A stretch of 64,000 nucleotides of DNA from Centroberyx gerrardi (lineage: Eukaryota; Chordata; Actinopteri; Beryciformes; Berycidae): positions 12,018,676-12,082,675 of the forward strand of contig NC_136016.1 in NCBI RefSeq assembly GCF_048128805.1. The letters are read 5' to 3'. Position numbers and translations under genes: made by a program. The notes beneath the pieces were generated by a model that was not told the DNA's origin, ran no database searches, and was given only the letters and a program-made list of their open reading frames with translations. Positions 13,631-22,852 of the stretch are shown piece by piece (the first letter of the stretch is position 1; each line of letters starts with the position of its first letter).

Positions 13631-14882
13631 CTCTCTCTCTCTCATATACACACACACACACACACACAGCCAGAGTCATTGTTATGTGGGCCAGTGGGGA
13701 GTCCTGCTCATCTCATTGGCACAGTGCTGCAGCCTGGGGGAAGGCTGGGTAGACGGATGGATGGGGAGGGGCCGGGCAAGCAAGTGTGTGTTTGTGCATT
13801 CGAGAGAGTGTATGAGTGACCGAATGTATATGTATGAGAGAGAATACTTACGAGTGACAAAATGTATGTGTGTTTGAGTGAAAGGAATGTGTATGTGTGA
13901 ATGTGAGCGTTGATGTGACCTACTTTTCCGCCGCGCCCGGCCTCACATCACTGCAGAGCTGTGAGCAGCCTGCCAGCCCACTGCCAGACAGCTTCTCTCA
14001 CACACTCTCTCACACACACAAACACAGGGAAGTGTGGGTCACTTGGGTGTCACCCCAACAATAGTGCCATATTGTGTGTTTACCATGTATCAATGCCCGA
14101 CTCATTAATTCCCCACAGTGGGCTGCAAAGGATGGCACCCCCCCTTTACACAGGTCTGTCAATTAGGTCAAATTTTAAAAATTCAACTTTATCAGAAAAT
14201 TGTTGCTAGCTATACTGTATCATCTTCCAGGGGAATAATATATGCAATTGAATATCCTTAATTCCATTACACAGATCATCAAGTTGTGATGATGCATGCA
14301 ATCTGATGACACATGCAAGCAACCAAGTTGCAACAAGTTGCACAATCGTGATTAGCTTTGTCCTTTTGAGAGAAACAGTTACTTTTGTATTAGTGTAGTC
14401 ATATTTTTTAGATCATTTTTATGTAATTTAAATATAGTAATATAGTATAGTATGTATTATTATGTATCAGTATAGTAGTCAAAATGGGAAGTGCTATATA
14501 TAGATAGATACTGTATATCGGGCTACATACATATATACATACTCTGTCCACTTCATTTAATCTGCTCTGTTGCCTCTCACTACCAGGGTGGCTATGCTAT
14601 TCCTGTGTAACTCAGTGGGTAAGAGTGTAGCTGAAGCAATGCCAAGGGCAGGGCTCTGAATCCCCACAGGAGCTTTATTCTCATACTGAACTGTATGCAC
14701 TTACCGTAGCCCAGCGTCTTACTGTCACTTTGGATAAAAGCATTGGTTAAGTGCTATACAGTTAAGATGATGTAGGGGTCTAGATTTTATATATTCTCCT
14801 CTCTCTGTTCTCTCCCTAGTGACCTCTATATATACCCTATCACAATCCAGACCCCCCCACACACACACGCACACACACACGC

Positions 14883-14923
<41 letters not shown>

Positions 14924-17900
14924 CCTCTCGTTCCACCCAGCAACAGCACCATATCGTCTCCCACTGTCAGTGCAATTATGATTAACCTCAACACATTCTT
15001 TGCTCCCTCCTTGGCCCCCTTCACCTCCAACCTTCCCCCTTTCCCTCTTTTCCTTCCATTCTTCTCTCTCCCTCCCTTCTTCTATCCCTCCTTCCATCTC
15101 TCCCTCTTTTTTCCCTCCTTCTTTTTTTCCAGCTTCTGTCCCTGCCTCCTTTCTCCGCTCCCACCTGTAATTAATCTCCCCTGCTACCATCTTTTCATCA
15201 TGCCTCTTTTTCTCCTTCTCACCCTCCCTCCTTTGCTCCCTCTACCCCTCCGTCTCCCTCATTTCCGTCTGTTCATCTCCTTCACGCCACTCATTCATTA
15301 TACCTCCTTCTCTCCCTCTGTGTCTCCCTCCCTCCTTCCATTTATTCCATTAATGTCTCCATCTCATCCTACCTGATGTAACATCCAGTTCTGCGCAGAT
15401 CAACTCTACTGACCTGATAGTGTTTCATTCTCTCTCTCTTCTCCCCTCACCAACATATGCCTACCACCCAATAGAAAACAGTGCCAATAGATGAAAATAG
15501 ATGCACTCTTCATTGATGTATTGACTGCCTTTAATGAGCAAAACTGGCAGGGAAGTGACTTCAGAAGTGAGCAGTCTCCCATCAATAATGAGCAACTAAT
15601 TGAGGCTGCCCGTCTTGCTTTTCTATTCCGTCTCACTCTGCGCCAGCGTATTGATTCTTGTAATGTGTCTTTAAGCCAGCTCCATTCACCCTTGTGATTG
15701 TGGAGAGTCCTTATGAAAGACCAAAGGCACTGCTGATCATTGAGTAAAGGCTGGGCCGCTGGTATAGAGAAGAGAAGAATGAGGATGAATAGAGCCAGTG
15801 AAGAATTGACTCCCCCCCCCCCCCCCCTCCCATCACAGTTGTTTAAGACGGAGAAAACACTCCTGCTGCGTGGCTATTGTGGCTCTGCAGTGTAGGAGAG
15901 CCTCCACCATCTGTGTAGCAGCCTCAGTGTCCCCCAGAGAGACGGGGTCTTTGCTTTGTACACTTCCGGTCTCGCTACGTCTCCCACTGATCCCCCAAGC
16001 AGGGAGATGCGGATGTGAGAAGTGTGCCCTTTTGTTTGACCAGGGCATCTGTGAGCACCGGACTCTCTAAACACCAGAGGAACAGCTTGGAGGAGTAGCT
16101 GTTATTGATAGCTATCATTCATCACCTCCCTGTGGGAATAGGAGTATCTCCGGTTACCATGTGGAGAACCTGCCGGTGATCAGCCCACGTGTTGCCATCC
16201 ACTCACGTTATCTATCCCACTCAGGGGCGTTGCTAGGAATTATGGGGCCTATGTACAGGAGGCGACTCTGGGCCCTCCTACACTTTCCTCTCATCTCGAC
16301 ACCACCTTTATTCCATCTATGACAAACATCTGTCTACCCATTCACAACTCAAACACAAAGCCACACATTAATTTACTGAGCAATTATCGGACACATTTCT
16401 AATTTAAATTATGGGTTTTGTGCGTTACCCTGATGGTGCTAATTGGCTATCATGACCAACTTTCACCAGTAGTCTCCTGTTAAAAATCTGTCTAGGGAGG
16501 ACAACTTTGTTTTAGTCCGCACAGGAATAACAGCCAAATTTTATTCCCACTTGTTCCAGTTTGAGTCAGATAACAGAAGACAACAGTTGCTGCATCATAA
16601 GTTATATTATTATATTTTCAGTTTGATAGATTTCAGCCAAACCCTGTTTCAAAACCAGAGCAATGTCAAATAAAAGTATAAAATATTTATGAATATACAC
16701 TTGAGGACCACAAAAGGCATTTTGGTCCAGACACTTTAGGGGATCTCTTCCAGCTTGGGGCCCTTGGTAGTTAGTACCCCTGTTCCCCCTAGTACGGCAC
16801 CCCAGATCCCACTTACTGTGCATACGGAAGCCAAAAGGCGTCCTTTAAGCTTGTGTTTACTGTATGCTGCAGTTTTAAATGGAAGCCCATGGGAGTTATG
16901 GAGATTAGTTCTCACAATATAGTAAACTCTGATGTGTCATATGGGGCAATAATAATGCATTCGTACAACAGGCTAATACGATGGCACCTCACGTGTCGGA
17001 GAATGTGACAAACGAGTGGATTTACAGTATAATCCAGTGGCCCTTACTCCACAGCTCTTGACCTTTCTCTTCTTTGTCTGTGTGGTTCTCATGGTTCAGA
17101 GGCTCAGAGCAGGACAGGACTGCAGGGCTGCAGGGCCGCTGGATAGGCCTCTTTGATGTAAGCCTCTCTTTGGCAGCTTCACCGCTGGACCCCTGCTCTC
17201 CTTCTGCCCCAAAGATTGATTTTTCTCTTTTCTTTTATTTTCTCTTTTCTCTTTCTCTTTCTCTCTCTTCTCTTTTTCCTTTCCTTCTTTCTTTCATCCT
17301 ATAACCTCAACTTGTTCGTTTTCATCAATACCATTTCTTGCTGTTAATGCATTTTCACCCATTTTTTTTTTTTTTAAATGACCTACTTAGTAATCTCTCC
17401 TGTTATGAGTATAGCTCTTTTTCTTCAGAGAAAAAAAAAATTGAAGATAAAAAAGTGGAAAGACAAGGCAGAAGGGGGAGGAAGGCAAAAAATGAGATAA
17501 AAGGAGATATCCATACCCGGATTTGCTGCACTTTCTCAGCTTAGTAAATACTGCAAGCAAAGGCTGTCTTCTGTTATAATTTGATGAATAATATCTTGGG
17601 TTGTTGCCGGCGGTTTTCAGTGGGTAGATGCTGCGTTTGATCAGGTCTTTGGGTTTTTTTCCTTGCCTCAAAGTGTTTTATTCTCTGTAGTTTGCAGTGG
17701 ACTAGTCAAGCGCTTTAACGCTGAATAAAACGCCTCTTGGCAACCAAGAGGAGAAATAGGAAATAAGAAGATGCGGAGCGAATCATTTTAAAGAAAGGTA
17801 AATAGATAGCCAAAGACATAGAGAATAAGCATCTTGAGAACTGAAGAGGACTACTGTGGCCATTTGCTGATGCAGGTTTATAGGCATTAGAGGGAATTGT

Positions 17901-19378
17901 CTCTGTCTTTCAGTACCTTGCCTTTCGACTGATATAATGTCTGTTCTCTTGAGATAGCCTAGCTAGTTCTGTGTGAATTAATTCACATAGAAATAGCGAG
18001 ACCTAAAGTTTCATATTGCAACTATCTTAGTCTCGTCAACGCTCACCATACCAACAGAACTGCTTGATTTCTGCATCTGCCTCTGCATCTCTCTATAATT
18101 CATACGTCTCATCTGCAGATGCAGTGCTAGCAAAACTGTCTAACTTGGGCACAGTGATGCTAATTAAAGAACCTTACTCAGAAAGCCTCTCAGGCAGTTT
18201 TCACACTTTCAACCAAGCCTGTAAACCGAGCCAGATGAGGCCATTACCTTCGCATCTCCGCTCCATCCATCTAGACTGGTGGGCTTCATATTGCTCCTCC
18301 TATTTGTGACGATCACCCCACACCCACACATACACACACACACACCCCGCCCTACCCCATCCCACCTCATTAATTGCCTGGTCGGAATTATTTGCAACCC
18401 GATGCAGGTGTGTGTTTTGTGTGTGTGTGTGTGTGTATGTGCGTGTCTGCATGTTTTGTGCATATTTCCGTTTCCTCTCCAGTGGGAATGTGTGTATATG
18501 TGTGAACATACTGTGGAGCACGTGAGACGTGTGATCCAGCCATGTGAGAGACAGAGACATGGAGAGAGAGAGAGAGAGAGAGAGATGTTGCTGGGTTAAG
18601 TCTGGTGTTCAATTCAGATCCATGTGGTTGCGAGGATTGAGTGGGCGGCTACAGAAGAAAGAAAAGAGGAAAAATATAGAGGCAGGCAAAAAGAAAGAAC
18701 AGGGTACATGAATAGGGACTTAAAAAACTGCTCCTCTCCCCACTCTCTCCCTTTTTTATGTCCTGTTTTATCCTTTAGGTCATAAGGATTGTGTCTTAAA
18801 GTAGAGACGGGAAGCTAGAATGTGACCTGACATTTTAAAATTTGAAAAGTATGATATCGGGGTTTGAGTTTCCTAAAATGCCTATTCCTATTAATGCTCA
18901 CTATCTTGTTTATTTGCTGCACATCTGCCTCTAAATGACTTGTCTATATACTGTATAGCTCATAGAGTGAGGCTTTATCATCTGCACCTGGTGTTGGTTA
19001 AATAAGTAAATAAATACATACATAAATCAGCCAATAAATAACTGATATTGGAGAGCCAAGTATGTGTTGTTTTCCAAGGATTGTGTGTGTTCCTGCTGTG
19101 GCTGAAGAGATGGGGGTGTTGCTGTAATGTGCATGCTGAGTCTGGAGAGAAGCCTGGCTATCTATCAAACATGAAGGCAGCATGGCTCTGTCTGCAGTCT
19201 GCGCCCCCCTCCCCCTTGTCCCATAGACCCTGACCTGCACACAACATACAAACACACACACACACAGGTACACACACACACAGTCAGGAGCACACATATA
19301 GTACATTTGTGCATGCTTTCTCCTCTCTCCCTGCATTTTCTCTCTTGATCTCAGTGTGGTCTCACAAATACACACACA

Positions 19379-19412
<34 letters not shown>

Positions 19413-19571
19413 TACAGAATGGGATATTGATGTGAGAAGGCTATGGTTTTTAATGGAGCAACATCATTTGGCCCAGGCTGTGTGAGAGGAGGAGATCAGT
19501 ACCGAGGCTCTGACAGATAAACAGTATGGGTTCATCTCCTGCTCCCATCCACATGAACCTGCTGAGATACT

Positions 19572-19604
<33 letters not shown>

Positions 19605-21107
19605 TCCATAAATGTCTTCCTTCAAACTATGTATCTATGTTTGGCTGTGCCCCCATGCCATGTTCTTGGCACAGAATCTGCTTTCTTGTTAATCATCGGT
19701 CTCATATTTCCACAGTCTGTCTCTGTCTCTTAACTCTAACTTTATCCTTATTCTTGCCTTGTAGCAAACTATCTGCAACTCCCACAGTTTCCAATTATCG
19801 TCAGAAATTTGCACCGCACATTGTTGTCTCCTTGTTAATCTGTTACTGTAGATAGGATTGCGCCAAGAATAGAAATTACATCTCTAGTTAGGAGAGAGCT
19901 TCATGCAGAAGTGAAGTATGGAAAATGTTACCTAATGTTCTTTCTTCAATATTTTGGACATACGGGTAATTATATTCTCTTCTCATCAGCACTAGGATGT
20001 ACATTTTGATTTAGACATCTTCAGGCAGCGACTAGTTCACTGATATCACACAGTGATTTTGCTGATTCTGTAAGAGCAGGAATCAATTTCTTTAATATCT
20101 CATTTTAGAACGGAACTCTTCATCGTCAACGTTTTCGTTCCTACACTTCAGGAGTGATGCGCTGTGCGTTTTCACCTCAAAGTAGCACTGTCATCATCGC
20201 TAGCAGGGAAGAGAGATCTAACCTGGATCTCACCTCCCCAAAGTCCTGAGTGTTCGGCAAGTCGCAGCTTTGCGGAGCGTCCCTCCCGTCCTCCCCACCT
20301 GCAGCACTCATATATTTTTCAGCAGGCAGGAGGGCTTGGTGGAGAGCCAGGTACACTGTTAAAAAGGATGACTCAGAGGTGGGACTGGATGGCTCCACAG
20401 ACTGGAGGCTATCCTGGTTGCTCAGCCTGAAAATAGCCTGGATAGCTTTCTCCCTCTTCCTCCTCCCCTGTTATTTCTTAATGCTCTTTCTCAACCACTT
20501 CTTGTTCTTCACTCTGGTACCTCACAAAAACCCCTGCTCCTAAGCTCCATACTTTCTGTGTATTCTTTCTCCTAATTCCTTTTGTACACACACTCCTCTT
20601 CCCCTTTCTCCTCACCCTCCTCCTCCTCCTCCTCAACTTTCTCCTGATCCTCACCACTCCTGTCACTCTTAAACTCCTCTTTCTGTTCGCCCTCTTCCTC
20701 CTCCACCCCTCCTACTCCCTCCCTCCCTCCCTTACAGAAGTGGGGGTATTTGGGGCACAAGTGAGCCTGGACTCACATGGCATGAAGGGCAGAGGCAGAC
20801 ACAGAGGATGGGGGTAGGGAGAAGGCAAGAATTGATTTTCCAGTCGGAGAGGCCATCCAGTGCAGGACTAAGTCTGCCCCCGGGGCCTTGGCTGGCTCAG
20901 GCCAGCTCCTGATGGAAAAGGCCAGCCAGTGACCTTAAGATTCAACTGATCATGTTTTTCTATTCAGCGATGAAAAGCTCTATTGCTTTTTATTGGATTG
21001 CCAAAGCACTTATTTAGTGGCGAGGTTTGCTGCTGACACACCATAAAGATGTCAAATGCCCCCTTGGTGTGTCCAATGGAAGCCTTGTGGGAATGTATTA
21101 TATATAT

Positions 21108-21152
<45 letters not shown>

Positions 21153-21291
21153 ATGCGTGGGCACATTTTTGTGTTTGTGAGCCTAACCCTGCATGCCCTT
21201 CAAGAGACGAGTAGCATAGCAAACCCCTCTGGCTATCCAGCGAGACAGTGAGATGGAGAAGTAATGGGATGAGAGAAAGAGACATATCAGA

Positions 21292-21325
<34 letters not shown>

Positions 21326-22266
21326 ACAATCCCATTGGCTGGCAGCGGCGGCCATGACAGATGGAGGAGTTCAGTTCAGGGGGGTTTCCATGGAAACCAG
21401 CGGCAGTGCTACCCTGTGCTTCTCCCCACTGCGTAAGGCGAGATAGAAAGATAGATACATACATACATACACTCTGCAGAGGAGTGCAGCGTGGGTAGCA
21501 GAAGTCCTTGTTGTTGTTTACGACTCGCTGTTGTTGCGCAATGGGCTGCTGTTATGGGGTTCACATGACTCATTTCCTAACTATAGATTTGACGGAGGGA
21601 GGCGGACGGCTTTGTGCTGCGGTAATGAATCCAACGATAAATTAACGCAAATACATTTGTTTACAAATGGCACAGACAGCACTCGTCAGTAATTGTGCCA
21701 GCGAGAAACTGTGTCACGACGAGCACTTGACTGTGCGCTAAACAGGAAGAGAGGTATTTCGTTCAATGTATCACACTCTGGATTGCCGTCACCCCCTTCC
21801 CCCCTTTTACACCTACATTAGAGCTCATCTTTCTCCCCCTCTCTCCCAACCAGAAAAGAATTATCACACCATCATTCTGTCTTTCCCCTTCACACTTACA
21901 TTACATTACATCATTCTCTCTCAGAACCACAGTCTCAACCTCACAATTTATGCCTTTTTCCCCTCACTCTTTGATTCCCCTCATCGATCCTGTTTAAGAG
22001 CAAACGAGGCAAAACGCCCGTTCACCCAGAAAAGGCCTAACTAGATGTGACAGGCACTAAAAGCCAATCCGCTGCTGCGCTACAGGCCCAGCACCGCCAT
22101 ATGGATCATTCCTCCAACAGCACCCTGGCCTGGTTGCTTCTCTGTTATTTATCCTAATGGCCTCTCTGCAAATTCTATCTATGGAAACACTCACGTGCCC
22201 ACACACACACACACACACAAAATCTCTCTTGCTCGCTCTATCTCATTTTCTCTATCTTGCTCTTTC

Positions 22267-22312
<46 letters not shown>

Positions 22313-22852
22313 CCTCGCACACACACACACAGATCACTAATGGTTCTGCATATTTTATTTCTGTGTATCAAGCTATGACTAAATGAGTTTCCTATATGCT
22401 AGGGTTGCAGTAAGCACTCATGTTCTTGTCTGCTTATGTTCATGTTTGGTCAGTAACCTTCAAACAACATCTGGCTTGAACTGTACAGTATCTACAAGGA
22501 TGACAGTATCAGTGAATCAAGTGATTGTATGAATAAACCTTGTATCCCAACTTCCTCGATGTGCCTGCTTTACCGAATGTGCAACTTCTCACCTGCCAGT
22601 ATTGATGAACTTTCCTCTCCTCTCCCCCTTTCCCTCTCTCTGTCTTTCTCTTTCTCTTTTCTTTCTACTTTGCCCCCTCCGTCATCTTTCCGCAGTGAGA
22701 AGAGGAAGCTGCAGGTGAACATCTCCAGTCCCATTCAGTGCAGCATGAACGGCAGGAAGTGCACGGTCATGGTCGAGCCCAAGATCAACCAATCACAGCC
22801 GGACTTCACCAAGAGCCGAAATGGTTACATACTGGCCGTTCCCGGAAACTAA
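3793..22852 (+). CDS. myo1d: Myosin ID (unconventional class I myosin), C-terminal end, partial
   Basis: Two exons (3793-3947 and 22696-22852) splice in frame, with the AG|T serine codon split by the intron, to give the last 103 residues of a class I myosin ending in VPGN and a TAA stop (22850-22852). The residues belong to the lipid-binding TH1 tail. Landmarks are [52 protein letters not shown] and the terminal GYILAVPGN. The motor head, IQ motifs and start of the tail lie upstream of the window. Family knowledge: MYO1D is an actin-based membrane-tethering motor needed for left-right asymmetry in flies, Xenopus and zebrafish. The gene converges on cdk5r1, as its mammalian orthologue does. 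A paralogue (MYO1G) is possible, but tail identity and the cdk5r1/psmd11 neighbours favour MYO1D. Confidence 0.93.
5855..5950 (-). repeat. SINE/tRNA-like dispersed repeat fragment
   Basis: The segment GACTCAACCAGGAACC...GGCGCTAACTGCCTGTCCACCTACTGC reads, in reverse, like the B-box and A-box region of tRNA-derived fish repeats. Fragmentary and diverged. Confidence 0.35.
6933..6971 (+). repeat. (GT)19 microsatellite
   Basis: Uninterrupted GT dinucleotides inside a wider GT-rich stretch (about 6790-7400) that produces spurious Cys/Val and His/Thr open frames on both strands. Confidence 0.97.
8123..8195 (+). repeat. (TC)36 microsatellite
   Basis: Perfect TC run, with the pyrimidine strand being the myo1d sense strand. 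C-rich sequence follows it (8194-8235). Confidence 0.97.
8312..8374 (+). repeat. Interrupted (TC)n tract
   Basis: TC runs at 8312-8330 and 8351-8374 flank a C- and T-rich block. It is probably an offshoot of the larger tract 120 bp upstream. Confidence 0.93.
10596..10633. other. Perfect 13-bp stem hairpin
   Basis: AAGCAAATACCTG (10596-10608) is exactly complementary to CAGGTATTTGCTT (10621-10633), across a 12-nt AT-rich loop. No tRNA or miRNA precursor signature extends the stem, so its role is unknown. Confidence 0.8.
11355..11480 (+). repeat. Dispersed-repeat fragment with CTTTATTGGC motif
   Basis: GAATTCAAATACGCTTTATTGGCAGGACGAGGCAATTTGTATTGC and the following A-rich stretch resemble an abundant teleost repeat built on a 'GCTTTATTGGCATGAC...TTGTATTGCCAAAGC' core. 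The match is from memory and the ends are approximate. Confidence 0.5.
11704..11742 (+). repeat. (TC)n microsatellite
   Basis: Perfect CT/TC run of about 19 units, followed by a C-rich block. Confidence 0.96.
12500..12520 (+). repeat. Poly-A tract (21 A)
   Basis: An uninterrupted A run with no clear retrotransposon body upstream. It could be a retroposed tail or simple slippage. Confidence 0.95.
12591..12677 (+). repeat. Polypurine (GA-rich) tract
   Basis: About 87 bp, nearly all G and A. It is followed about 80 bp later by an opposite, pyrimidine-rich block (12758-12905), so the two could pair as an imperfect inverted repeat. Confidence 0.85.
12758..12905 (+). repeat. Polypyrimidine tract
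   Basis: Mostly TCCC, CTCC and CTTC units. It gives only low-complexity Ser/Pro/Leu open frames and is not a gene. Confidence 0.85.
12921..12934. promoter_or_regulatory. X-box-like palindrome
   Basis: GTTCCCATGGCAAC differs by one base from the perfect palindrome GTTGCCATGGCAAC recognised by RFX factors. It lies in the myo1d last intron. Function is inferred from the motif only. Confidence 0.4.
13421..13668 (+). repeat. Compound microsatellite (AC)n-(AT)n-(TC)n-(CA)n
   Basis: In order: AC (13421-13442), AT (13455-13487), TC with few interruptions (about 13541-13643) and CA (about 13648-13668). Unique sequence separates the AT and TC blocks. Open frames across it in several frames are artefacts of the repeats. 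Confidence 0.95.
14588..14757 (+). mobile_element. tRNA-derived SINE-like element
   Basis: The head carries an A-box-like TAACTCAGTGGGTAAGAG and a B-box-like GGGCTCTGAATCCCC, the RNA polymerase III promoter pattern of a tRNA-derived SINE. The 3' part has CACTTTGGATAAAAGCATTGGTTAAGTG, very like the conserved 3' region of fish V-SINE-type elements (CTTTGGATAAAAGCGTCTGCTAAATG). The copy is diverged, has no coding content and lies in the sense orientation of myo1d. Confidence 0.75.
14858..14922 (+). repeat. (CA)n microsatellite, slightly interrupted
   Basis: CA repeats with GC and GCAA interruptions near 14878-14884. Confidence 0.95.
15003..15370 (+). repeat. ~370-bp polypyrimidine tract
   Basis: Dominated by CTCCCTCC, TTCCTTC and TCTCC units. 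The long open frame on this strand (14819-15376) is translated low complexity and has no domain. Such asymmetric tracts can form intramolecular triplex DNA (inference). Confidence 0.85.
16222..16805. mobile_element. Nonautonomous hAT-type DNA transposon, 584 bp, with 8-bp target-site duplication
   Basis: The left end begins CAGGGGCGTTGCTAGG. The right end, read in reverse complement, begins CTGGGGTGCCGTACTAGG, so the termini are imperfect inverted repeats of the C-A/T-GGGG-C/T-G kind. The element is flanked by a perfect direct repeat ATCCCACT at 16214-16221 and 16806-16813. An 8-bp duplication is the hallmark of hAT insertion. The interior has no transposase frame, so the copy must have been mobilised in trans. 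It sits in the last myo1d intron. Confidence 0.85.
17733..17751. other. Short perfect hairpin
   Basis: CCTCTTGG (17733-17740) and CCAAGAGG (17744-17751) form an 8-bp stem around CAA. The TTGGCAACCAA core loosely resembles an NFI half-site pair. Confidence 0.5.
17972..18166. promoter_or_regulatory. Candidate intronic cis-regulatory cluster
   Basis: Three motif types lie within 195 bp: a 16-bp palindrome TGTGAATTAATTCACA with a homeodomain-type core (17972-17987), a 12-bp palindrome CATCTGCAGATG containing two overlapping E-boxes (18110-18121), and TAATTA (18161-18166). Enhancer activity is inferred only. Confidence 0.3.
19372..19410 (+). repeat. (CA)n microsatellite
   Basis: CA run with a complementary (TG)n tract 160 bp downstream (19572-19602). 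Confidence 0.95.
19572..19602 (+). repeat. (TG)n microsatellite
   Basis: Perfect TG run of about 15 units, in opposite sense to the CA tract at 19372-19410. Confidence 0.96.
21112..21150 (+). repeat. (TG)19 microsatellite
   Basis: Perfect TG run. A complementary CA tract follows at 21292-21328. Confidence 0.97.
21292..21328 (+). repeat. (CA)n microsatellite
   Basis: CA run with one AAA interruption. It lies about 140 bp from the opposing TG tract. Confidence 0.95.
21383..21398. promoter_or_regulatory. Perfect-palindrome X-box-like site
   Basis: GGTTTCCATGGAAACC is a perfect 16-bp palindrome whose core GTTTCCATGGAAAC matches the RFX X-box pattern (GTNRCC, short spacer, RGYAAC) apart from a C-to-T-type change in each half. 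It lies 1.3 kb before the last myo1d exon. Binding is not shown. Confidence 0.45.
22269..22310 (+). repeat. (CT)21 microsatellite
   Basis: Perfect CT run flanked by short CA tracts (22199-22219 and about 22317-22331). Confidence 0.96.
22696..22852 (+). CDS. myo1d: myo1d terminal coding exon
   Basis: The acceptor TTTCCGCAG (22687-22695) follows a pyrimidine-rich stretch. One base completes a serine codon, then 51 residues and TAA (22850-22852) follow. The end, [15 protein letters not shown], is the characteristic MYO1D C-terminus. Confidence 0.94.

Larger units (their letters stand above)
3948..22695 (+). other. myo1d: Last intron of myo1d (18.7 kb), repeat-rich
   Basis: This intron joins the two myo1d exons with a canonical GT donor and a CGCAG acceptor. 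It contains most of the window's TC, GA and CA microsatellites, a SINE-like copy, a hAT-type element, two short palindrome/homeodomain clusters and several X-box-like motifs, listed separately. No second gene was recognised inside it. Long stretches (for example 4020-5500, 6220-6780 and 9330-10590) hold only ordinary AT-rich intron sequence to my reading. Confidence 0.9.

Noticed and set aside
13368..13877. 169-codon open frame
   Set aside because: Translation of TC/AC/AT microsatellites, with no domain and similar frames alongside.
14600..14675. tRNA gene
   Set aside because: A and B boxes are present but the sequence does not fold as a tRNA and continues into a SINE 3' region.
14819..15376. 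185-codon open frame
   Set aside because: Low-complexity Leu/Pro/Ser/Phe from a polypyrimidine tract.
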